From: Acidobacteriota bacterium | Lineage (GTDB): Bacteria; Acidobacteriota; Terriglobia; Bryobacterales; Bryobacteraceae | Direction: 5' to 3' | NCBI GenBank assembly: GCA_016871155.1 | Contig: VFZO01000020.1 | Span: 1 to 43,684 of the forward strand | DNA length: 43,684 bases | Part shown: positions 31,247 to 38,444 of the stretch, in pieces | Layout of the letters: every line of letters begins with the position of its first letter | Numbering within the stretch: position 1 is the stretch's first letter | The notes under the pieces: model-generated | What the model was told of the DNA's origin: nothing | The model's input: only the letters and a program-made list of their open reading frames with translations | The model's database searches: none | Position numbers and translations under genes: made by a program

Positions 31247-34200
31247 TTAGTTCTCCACGTAGATGTTGTGACCGGAGTTCGTCGTGCGCGGGACCGTGAT
31301 GGCGTTGCCCTGCGCGTCCCGCACGATGACTCCGATCCGATGCAGACCATTGGTAAACAGGCGGGTATCAATAGCCGCCTCGAAGCCGATGTTCGGGCAC
31401 GCCGTGACGTTGGACAGGTTTTGGCAGACGTCCGGCCGCGGCAGGCCATATGTCGCCGTACCGCGAGCGATGCCATCGACAATCACCGTCACGTCGAGAA
31501 TGCGGCCATCCGGATCATAGGCATGGCCGGCCACACGAATGACGCCGCGTACCCGTTCCAGGTTCAAGGGCGAGGTCATTACTCCAACCGGCGGGGTCTG
31601 CGCCGGGTTGTCGACATTGATCGGAATCGGATCGAACAGGGTGAAGCGGCCGCCCTCGTCGAGGACCCGCAGTTGCAGCTTGTGCGGGCCGTTGGTCAAA
31701 GTAGGATTACCGGAAGTGGAAAGTACCGTCGCAAGGAATCCGGCGTTCGGGCAATTTGGGGAAGTCGCGCTCGCGCAGACGTCCGGACGGGACAGCCCGT
31801 AACGCGCTCTTGCGTGGACGACGCCGTCCACCAGAATGTCCACAGCCGTCACGCGGGCCAGCGGTGTGTAGGCGAATCCACGGACGGTAAACCCGCCCGA
31901 TACCGTCGCGCCGCCGGCCGGCTCGTCAATACCGGCAACGGCTGGCGAAGCCAATCCCGGTTTCAGGGTAAACTCCGCTGGTGTCTCCGGAAAGTTTGTG
32001 AACCCGCCCCGGGCGTTTACGGCACGATACTGCAGCGTGTGTCTCCCTGGGCGCAGACCGAGGGCGCTGGCGTTGCCCGCATACAGAAAACCGGCCCCGG
32101 GACAATTCGGAAGACGGCGCTCCGCGCACACATCCGGCCGCGGAATGCCCGTAGCGGCGCGTCCAACAAATCGCCCGTCGATTAGGACGTTAACCGACGA
32201 GACAAATGTAGCTGGGTCGTAAACCACGCCGCGCAGTTGAAACAGGTCATCGATTTCGGAGGCGGGTTCTAGTTCCACCACCGGGTCCGAGGAGTGGCCG
32301 CGCGAGGGCAGAAACGTCGCCGTCGGGGCGTTGTTAAAGTTGACGCGCTGGTCGAGCAGGAACGGGACTGCGAGATTGTCCCGTGTGCCCCGCGAGATCC
32401 CAGCCGTCGGCGCAGTTGCCGAAGCGTCGCACCCATTGAATACCTGGGGGTTGATCAGGTTCTGATTACCGGCGCCATATTGAAAACGGATGCGGCCGTC
32501 GTCGAACAAGGTAGCCGCGAAATTGATGGCCTCTACCGGCGCCGTGAGATCTAGCCCGGCGGTGTTTGGTGCCGTTTCGCCCGCCCATCGGAATGTGACG
32601 GAGTCTCCGGCGCGGCTCACGAAAACGCCTTGATTCTCCTGGGCCGAGCCAAGCGTGCGCATTCGCATCCAAAGCGGGGCGATCGCCGCTATCTCGCGAA
32701 GCCCGGAGACGTCGGTGCACGACGGGACGAGACCCGTGTCCAGTTGAATCAGGCCGTTGTTCGTGACAATCACCTCCCGGAAAAGCCGGTCGTGAAACGG
32801 AAAATCGAACGGAAGTTGAAAACGGACCGACGCACCGGCAACTGGCGAGGTCAGCGGCAAGGCTTGTTCATTGAGAAACCGGAACGGTATGCCGGAGGCG
32901 TAGGTGATCAGATATGGCTGCCGGGCGTCGATGAATTTCGAAACCTGCCGGAACCCGCCGGCCGCGTCGCTCGTATCGTTGTAAAAGACTGTCAGGCTAT
33001 CGGCGTGAATAATGGATAGGACACTATTCCGGTGAATCGCTTGCCCCACCGGGGTTGTGAAGAGGGTGCCCGTATAGAGTTCCCCCTGCCTGCGCAACGT
33101 CACGACTTCGAAATCGCCGCTTGAGGAGAGGACCTCCACATCCAGGGTCGGGCCGGTTGCGTTGCCATCTTGCACCGAGATGCGTACGGTGTCGCCGGTG
33201 GAAAGCGTCGTTGCGCCAGCGGAAATGCTGCCGGTATTCGATGGACGATCGAACGATGGGGTAACGACGATCGAATCGGCGCTGGCGCTATAGGCGTGCA
33301 CGCCCAAGCCGCGCTTGGCAAACGCCTCCCAGATCTGCGACTGGCTTTCCCCCCGGAAGTTCACGCGGTCCGCCAGCAGAATTCCATCGCGAAGATCGAC
33401 CATCGATGGGCTGGGTATCGCTAACTTCATGCCATCCAGCACGATCAGGCGTAACCGCCGCCGCCCCTCGCGTTCCCCAAATTGGCGAATGAGATTGGCG
33501 CGCGTCTCCCACAGAGCCATCATCCAGATTCCGCCGTCGTTGTGAATCTGCGGAGCGCTGATTGCGCGGCCCAGGTCGGCGTAGGTAAGCGGATTCACCT
33601 CCATGTTGGTCGAGTACGGGCGCGAGCGAATGCCGACGCCAAACGTGTTGTAAAGGTACTCGCCGTAAGGATAGATGCCGTCCGGCGGCGCACCCTCCGG
33701 CGTCAGAAATTCTAATGCCCAGAAGTCGGAAAACGCCTCATTCATTGAACCGCCCTGATGTCCGCGCAAACCGCGCACGAGCCGGAACGTCACGCCGTGC
33801 GTGTACTCATGGAAAAGTGTCTCCGTTGAATACGCGCCGTCAGCCCAGCGGCCCGGTGAGGAGCCGAGATACATGCCGATCATCGCTTCCGAGCCGTCCG
33901 TCGTGCTGCGCGTCGTGTAGAACGCATTGTTCGTATTGGCGAGCCCGGATCCGGAGGCGGCCCCGAAATGCGCGTGCGCGTAGAGAGGGTCGCCGCCCAC
34001 ACCGCCCTTGCCGAAATTGTCCATTTGGTAGTTGCCGGCGGCTTCGTCAAAACCGATCACGTAGAACAGATCGTGGATGCGATTCACCCAGTAGAAGAGG
34101 TTCGCCGCGGCGGCATCCGGGAAGGTGGTTGGAGAAGGCGCGCCTGGGCCGAGTTGCAGCGGATACTGAAAGTCGCGCGCGGGCGAGCGCGGCGAATAGA

Positions 34201-35017
34201 GGTCGCGCGAGAGCAGGATTCCCAGCACGTTCACGCCGGTTACGGTGTTGTTCCCGGCCGTGGTGTCGCCGGAGATCCAGCCCCGCGGCGATGCGATGGG
34301 GTCGCCGCTGAACGCTACCAGTTCCCGTTCGACGTACGCCGGCTCACCGCCGAGCTTCTCACCCGGATTCGGCGTTGGCTGCGGGCTGCGGCGTGTATAG
34401 ACGAGACCGCGTGGCGTGGGCACGGCGCTCTGGAAAAATGTGAGCGGCTGTTTCTCGAGTGGCGTGAAGGTCTCCGCGTCCACCACTGTTTCAAAGTTCG
34501 AGACGCCGTCTTCCGCCGTGGCGACGAACACGAAGGCCGGTTGCAGCGCTCCGCGAATCGGGTACCAAACGGGTGTGCCCGTCACTTCCCCCAGCGCGCT
34601 TCCTGTGGTGAATCGAAGATGGCCTTCCTTTGTGTGGCCGAGCGAGGCCAACTGCGACTCCCGTGCCAGAACGGGATTGATGTGCCGGATCGCCGCGCTA
34701 GCGGCGGCGCGAACATTGCTGAGGTTCGGCCGCGTCACGTTCGCTCCGGGTGCCTCCCGCAACGCGCCGCCCTGGTTCAGAACTTTCCCGTCGCGATCGA
34801 TGTTCACTACATACTCTGTGTTGTAGACATCGAGTCCCTGAAACTGCTGGCGATACACCAAGTGAGTCACGCCGTTGTGTTCCGTCCGGTACTCCTTGTG
34901 CAAGTACACGCCGGCCAACGCCTGTCCGGAGAGATTGAATTGCCCGGCAAATTGCTGGGCCGGCGGCGCGGCCGATAGAGTGATAACCGTTACGAATAAA
35001 GACCTCAGCATCAGCAT
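31247..35017 (-). CDS. Large secreted M36 (fungalysin-type) metallopeptidase with triplicated C-terminal RPDVC repeats
   Basis: 1256 residues from ATG 35017 (ATG 35011 equally possible); the signal peptide is LRSLFVTVITLSAAPPA. A propeptide/FTP-like region follows (about 25-200). The catalytic M36 domain is about 225-630, with zinc ligands in H403-EYT-H407 and E427 (SMNEAFSDFWALE). Next come a linker domain, a beta-sandwich of nidogen-like type (FDFPFHDRLFREVIVTNNGL, about 750-900), and three related repeats of about 105-115 residues (starting near 909, 1029 and 1142), each with a [G]-x-RPDVC ... NCP-x-x-GF core and an NGxHxLxxRVxDxxG end. The two cysteines of each repeat may form a disulfide. 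No transmembrane segment or PEP-CTERM tail is seen, so the protein is probably released or held by another system. A two-component pair lies directly upstream. Confidence 0.93.
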   Translation of the reverse strand: MLMLRSLFVTVITLSAAPPAQQFAGQFNLSGQALAGVYLHKEYRTEHNGVTHLVYRQQFQGLDVYNTEYVVNIDRDGKVLNQGGALREAPGANVTRPNLSNVRAAASAAIRHINPVLARESQLASLGHTKEGHLRFTTGSALGEVTGTPVWYPIRGALQPAFVFVATAEDGVSNFETVVDAETFTPLEKQPLTFFQSAVPTPRGLVYTRRSPQPTPNPGEKLGGEPAYVERELVAFSGDPIASPRGWISGDTTAGNNTVTGVNVLGILLSRDLYSPRSPARDFQYPLQLGPGAPSPTTFPDAAAANLFYWVNRIHDLFYVIGFDEAAGNYQMDNFGKGGVGGDPLYAHAHFGAASGSGLANTNNAFYTTRSTTDGSEAMIGMYLGSSPGRWADGAYSTETLFHEYTHGVTFRLVRGLRGHQGGSMNEAFSDFWALEFLTPEGAPPDGIYPYGEYLYNTFGVGIRSRPYSTNMEVNPLTYADLGRAISAPQIHNDGGIWMMALWETRANLIRQFGEREGRRRLRLIVLDGMKLAIPSPSMVDLRDGILLADRVNFRGESQSQIWEAFAKRGLGVHAYSASADSIVVTPSFDRPSNTGSISAGATTLSTGDTVRISVQDGNATGPTLDVEVLSSSGDFEVVTLRRQGELYTGTLFTTPVGQAIHRNSVLSIIHADSLTVFYNDTSDAAGGFRQVSKFIDARQPYLITYASGIPFRFLNEQALPLTSPVAGASVRFQLPFDFPFHDRLFREVIVTNNGLIQLDTGLVPSCTDVSGLREIAAIAPLWMRMRTLGSAQENQGVFVSRAGDSVTFRWAGETAPNTAGLDLTAPVEAINFAATLFDDGRIRFQYGAGNQNLINPQVFNGCDASATAPTAGISRGTRDNLAVPFLLDQRVNFNNAPTATFLPSRGHSSDPVVELEPASEIDDLFQLRGVVYDPATFVSSVNVLIDGRFVGRAATGIPRPDVCAERRLPNCPGAGFLYAGNASALGLRPGRHTLQYRAVNARGGFTNFPETPAEFTLKPGLASPAVAGIDEPAGGATVSGGFTVRGFAYTPLARVTAVDILVDGVVHARARYGLSRPDVCASATSPNCPNAGFLATVLSTSGNPTLTNGPHKLQLRVLDEGGRFTLFDPIPINVDNPAQTPPVGVMTSPLNLERVRGVIRVAGHAYDPDGRILDVTVIVDGIARGTATYGLPRPDVCQNLSNVTACPNIGFEAAIDTRLFTNGLHRIGVIVRDAQGNAITVPRTTNSGHNIYVEN

Positions 35018-35090
35018 TGTGCAATTAGGATATGGCACTTTGTCCGTTGAAGCAATCAATCCAGAGCCCGGTATCAGCGGCGGAGGACCG

Positions 35091-35864
35091 CTATGTACCC
35101 AGTAGCGATAAAATTTTCTCGCGGTAGGTCCGGCTCAGCGTCAATTCCGTTCCGTCTTTCAGCAGCACCACGTACTCTCCATGGAACCACGGACGTAACT
35201 CCTTAATTCGGTCGGCGTTGACGATAGTCGAGCGGTGAATCCGCAAAAACTTTCGGCTGTCCAGCCGGCTCTCCAGCGAGTTCATCGTCTCTCGGATCAA
35301 ATGCGTATCTGTGGCGACGTGCAGGTTGACGTAGTTGTCCGCGGCTTCGATCCAGTCGATGTCCTCCTGCCGTACAAAGAAGACCCGGCCGGGCGTCTTG
35401 ATGGCGAATCGTGCCGGTTCCTGGTTCCGCTGGCGGATCTCGTTGAGCAGGTTCATCAACTTCTCGTTGTTGTTCTCTCGCGAGGTCAATTGTTTGCGCG
35501 CACGTTCCAACGCCTTGTCGAAGCGGGCCTGATCGAACGGCTTCAACAGGTAATCGAACGCATGATACTCGAACGCGCGCAGAGCATACTCGTCGTAGGC
35601 GGTGACGAAGATCACCATCGGTATCTTCTCGGGAGCCAGCGACTCCAGCAGCGCGAACCCGTCCAGGCCGGGCATCTGCACGTCGAGAAAGAGCAATTCC
35701 GTATCGTTGTCCTCAAGAAACTCCAGGCCTTGGCGTGAGTTCTCGAATTCGGCCATCACTTCGAAATCGGGTGCATGGGTCAGCATCCGTCGAATGCGCT
35801 GGCGCGCCAGTCGCTCGTCGTCGATGATCACGGTTCGGATTGTCTGTAATTGCATTGTGGTCAT
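35091..35864 (-). CDS. LytTR-family response regulator (AlgR/LytR type)
   Basis: A 257-residue regulator. The receiver domain is about 10-125, with acidic pocket DDE (15-17), phosphoacceptor Asp61 (LFLDVQMPG), Thr88 and Lys108 (YLLKPF). The LytTR DNA-binding domain is about 155-255 (VRQEDIDWIEAADNYVNLHV, RIHRSTIVNADRI, DGTELTLSRTY). It starts 3 nt after the histidine kinase stop with an AGGTGAT ribosome binding site; ATG 35855 is an alternative. LytTR regulators bind pairs of 9-bp direct repeats. The M36 gene 73 bp downstream is the nearest candidate target. Confidence 0.95.
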   Translation of the reverse strand: MTTMQLQTIRTVIIDDERLARQRIRRMLTHAPDFEVMAEFENSRQGLEFLEDNDTELLFLDVQMPGLDGFALLESLAPEKIPMVIFVTAYDEYALRAFEYHAFDYLLKPFDQARFDKALERARKQLTSRENNNEKLMNLLNEIRQRNQEPARFAIKTPGRVFFVRQEDIDWIEAADNYVNLHVATDTHLIRETMNSLESRLDSRKFLRIHRSTIVNADRIKELRPWFHGEYVVLLKDGTELTLSRTYREKILSLLGT

Positions 35865-35867
35865 GGG

Positions 35868-37022
35868 TTAATCACCTATCACCGGCGCGGCTTCCGGGTT
35901 CGATTCGCAAAGCTCGCCGGGACGCGGTTTTAGACGAAGGGGCACGCGCAAGGTCACTTCAAAACCGCCCTGCGGAATGCGGTGCAGGTCGATGCGGTGG
36001 TCACCGCCATAGATACGGGTCAGGCGGCTGCGCGTGTTGTTCAATCCAACGCCCTCCCGTAAGGGTTGGTCCAGGTCGAGCGCGGTTCGCTGGGGGCCCG
36101 GTCCGTTGTCGGTCACGCGCATGGCCAGCCGGTCTTCCTCCCGCCGGCAGACGATCTTAAGAACGCCCGCTCCGGCGTTCTTCGAAATGCCATGCTTGAG
36201 CGCGTTTTCGACGATGGGCTGCAGGATTAGATTGGGCACGCGAACGTCCATAACCTCCGGATCGACGGTCCACTCTACGGATAAACGATCTTCGAAGCGC
36301 ATTTGTTCAATTTCCAGGTAGCGTTTCAGGAAATCGATCTCTTCCGAAAGCGGCACTTCCGGAACACCCACGTGTTCGAGTGTCATACGCAGGAAATCGC
36401 TCAACCGGACAATCATCGATTCGGCGCGGCGCGGATCGTCGTGAATCAATTCCGAAATCGAGTGCAACGTGTTGAAGAGAAAGTGGGGATGCAACTGCAT
36501 CTTCAGCGCGGCGAGCTGCGCGGTGGCTAGCTTGGCCTCCAGTTGCGACGCCCGCAATCGGCCGTCCTCATACCGGCGGTAGTACTCGAACGTGTGGTGG
36601 CAGATGGCCACGATTAAGTAATGGAGGGTCCCAAAATCGACCGCCCGGAAAACGGATTTGACGAAGTCCGCACCACTCTTCGGAACCATACTGGGGGCTA
36701 CCAGCGGCAACGCCGTGAAGTCCCAAATCGCCTTCGTCGCGATGGCGAGCGTCACGGCGGCCAAGAAGTGGACTACTACGTTGCGCCTTGACTCTCCCCG
36801 CCCAACTGGAAATTTGCGGCTGAGGATCAATACCAGCGGTGTCGCCGCCGCCCAGATCCAGGTGAACGACATCTCGTAGAGGGCGGCGTCGCGCCAGCTC
36901 ATCTCCTTGCCGTAGAGCATGGAGCGGTAGTGAACAACGGCCGTATTAAATAGACCGTACGCCGACCAAAGTCCGAAAATGAACCAAAATCGATTTTGCA
37001 AGTGAGTACCCCAAGCCGACAA
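35868..37022 (-). CDS. LytS/YehU-type membrane sensor histidine kinase
   Basis: A 384-residue kinase. About four hydrophobic segments in residues 10-145 form the sensory membrane part (no periplasmic loop of note). The His_kinase domain follows with the motif QLHPHFLFNTLHSI (phosphoacceptor His in H178-P-H180). A HATPase_c domain closes the protein, with PIVENALKHG (N box), DNGPG (G1) and GVGLNNTRSRL (G2). The frame begins with a TTG (37022); no ATG occurs near the N-terminus, and the ribosome binding site is poor. It pairs with the LytTR regulator 3 nt downstream. The upstream 224 bp contain structured repeats. The signal sensed is unknown. Confidence 0.93.
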   Translation of the reverse strand: MSAWGTHLQNRFWFIFGLWSAYGLFNTAVVHYRSMLYGKEMSWRDAALYEMSFTWIWAAATPLVLILSRKFPVGRGESRRNVVVHFLAAVTLAIATKAIWDFTALPLVAPSMVPKSGADFVKSVFRAVDFGTLHYLIVAICHHTFEYYRRYEDGRLRASQLEAKLATAQLAALKMQLHPHFLFNTLHSISELIHDDPRRAESMIVRLSDFLRMTLEHVGVPEVPLSEEIDFLKRYLEIEQMRFEDRLSVEWTVDPEVMDVRVPNLILQPIVENALKHGISKNAGAGVLKIVCRREEDRLAMRVTDNGPGPQRTALDLDQPLREGVGLNNTRSRLTRIYGGDHRIDLHRIPQGGFEVTLRVPLRLKPRPGELCESNPEAAPVIGD

Positions 37023-37050
37023 CTACTTTGCCAGATTGCGCTGGCGGTTC

Positions 37051-37070
37051 GCTCGTAGCCCACGAGCTAC
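37051..37070. repeat. Two mutually exclusive hairpins in the kinase leader
   Basis: GCTCGT (37051-37056) pairs with ACGAGC (37062-37067). The overlapping GTAGC (37055-37059) pairs with GCTAC (37066-37070). The two stems share bases, so only one can form at a time. They lie about 30 bases upstream of the kinase start. Confidence 0.55.
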
Positions 37071-37082
37071 TTGCATGTTACA

Positions 37083-37135
37083 AACGCTCCCTACAGAGGT
37101 TGTCTGTTGGGGAAAGGGTCTCCGCAGGGAGCGTT
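37083..37135. repeat. 10-bp perfect inverted repeat enclosing a smaller hairpin
   Basis: AACGCTCCCT (37083-37092) and AGGGAGCGTT (37126-37135) are exact reverse complements with a 33-base loop. Directly inside the left arm, ACAGA (37093-37097) pairs with TCTGT (37103-37107). There is no U-run on either strand. It could be a structured leader of the kinase message or a small palindromic mobile element. Confidence 0.6.
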
Positions 37136-37246
37136 GGGGTACATTTAAAACCAGTGTGCCCGTCCGCTTCGAATTTGCTGACGGGAATGGGGTGAGTTGC
37201 GGTCCGGAGGGGCGAGCTACACCAGGCAGCCGGTTACCATGGGGAC

Positions 37247-38290
37247 ATGAGTAGCGTCATGAAGGCCCTGGTGAAGCGTGAAGCGGCCCCTGGGTTGTGG
37301 CTCGAAGAGATTCCAGTCCCCGAAATGGGGATCAACGACGTCAAGATCCGGGTGGATCGCGCGTCGATCTGCGGCACGGATGTACACATCTACAAATGGG
37401 ACGAGTGGGCCCAGAAGACCATTCGCGTTCCCATGGCGATTGGCCATGAGTTTGTCGGCGAAGTGGTGGCCGCCGGGGCGAACGCCGGCGACTTCACGCC
37501 GGGAATGCTGGTGAGCGGCGAAGGCCACGTGGTCTGCGGGCGGTGCCGGAACTGTCTGGCCGGCCGCCGGCATCTGTGCGCGCACACCAGCGGCGTTGGC
37601 GTAAACCGTCCCGGCTGCTTTGCCGAGTACATTGTTCTGCCGGTATCGAACGTCTGGCACCACGATGAGCGAGTGGACCGGGATGTCGCGTGCATCTTTG
37701 ACCCCTTTGGCAACGCGGTGCACACCGCCCTTTCTTTCCCGGTCTTAGGCGAGGATGTTCTGGTCACCGGCGCTGGACCCATCGGCATCATGGCCGCGGC
37801 CGTGGCCGTGCATGCCGGTGCGCGCTACACGGTCATCACGGATGTAAATCCGTACCGCTTGGAACTGGCGCGAAAGCTCGGTGTGACACTAGCCGTCAAC
37901 CCCTTGGAGACCCCATTGGAAGAGGTCCAGAAGTCGCTTGGTATGACCGAGGGCTTCGATGTTGGCCTCGAGATGTCAGGAAATCCGGCGGCGTTCCGGA
38001 GCATGTTGGCCAACCTGGCGCACGGCGCGAAGGTGGCCATGCTGGGTATTCCGGCCGGCGGCGAGATGTCTATCGACTGGAACACCGTGATCTTCAACAT
38101 GATCACCATCAAGGGCATCTACGGGCGCGAAATGTATGAAACTTGGTACAAGATGACCGTCATGCTCCAATCGGGCCTGAACATCCAACCCGTGATCACC
38201 CACCGCTTCCCGTACACCAACTACCTGGAGGGCTTTGAACTGATGGCCAGCGGCAAGAGCGGAAAGATCGTACTGGATTGGCGTGTCTAG
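37247..38290 (+). CDS. tdh: L-threonine 3-dehydrogenase
   Basis: A 347-residue zinc MDR enzyme close to the classical E. coli-type Tdh along its whole length: [76 protein letters not shown] and [16 protein letters not shown]. Catalytic zinc ligands are Cys42, His67 and Glu68; structural Cys97, 100, 103 and 111. It oxidises L-threonine to 2-amino-3-ketobutyrate. The usual partner, 2-amino-3-ketobutyrate CoA ligase (kbl), is not adjacent, but a threonine aldolase lies 2.6 kb downstream. Start ATG 37247 follows GGGG; ATG 37259 would give the exact E. coli-like MKAL start. Confidence 0.96.
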   Translation: MSSVMKALVKREAAPGLWLEEIPVPEMGINDVKIRVDRASICGTDVHIYKWDEWAQKTIRVPMAIGHEFVGEVVAAGANAGDFTPGMLVSGEGHVVCGRCRNCLAGRRHLCAHTSGVGVNRPGCFAEYIVLPVSNVWHHDERVDRDVACIFDPFGNAVHTALSFPVLGEDVLVTGAGPIGIMAAAVAVHAGARYTVITDVNPYRLELARKLGVTLAVNPLETPLEEVQKSLGMTEGFDVGLEMSGNPAAFRSMLANLAHGAKVAMLGIPAGGEMSIDWNTVIFNMITIKGIYGREMYETWYKMTVMLQSGLNIQPVITHRFPYTNYLEGFELMASGKSGKIVLDWRV

Positions 38291-38399
38291 ACGCGCAGCC
38301 CATGCCTTCAAGCGACGCCTCAACCACAACGCCATCCTCGGCCACGAACCGGTACAGCGCCACCGCCCCGGCGCCCGCGAGGAAATCTCGTCGGTTATC
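38291..38399 (-). pseudogene. Possible Tat-signal remnant on the minus strand
   Basis: Right after a stop at 38400-38402, a minus-strand frame reads DNRRDFLAGAGAVALYRF and then an acidic VAEDGVVVEASLEGMG stretch, running into the 3' end of tdh. N-R-R-D-F-L-A-G-A-G is a near-perfect Tat signal core, but no start codon precedes it and no catalytic domain follows. It may be the leftover 5' end of an exported oxidoreductase or sulfatase gene. Chance cannot be excluded. Otherwise the 154-bp interval between tdh and the permease shows nothing. Confidence 0.3.
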
Positions 38400-38444
38400 T
38401 TATCGCGGCTGTAACCGGCGGCGAGATCGCGCGTATGTACCGTA

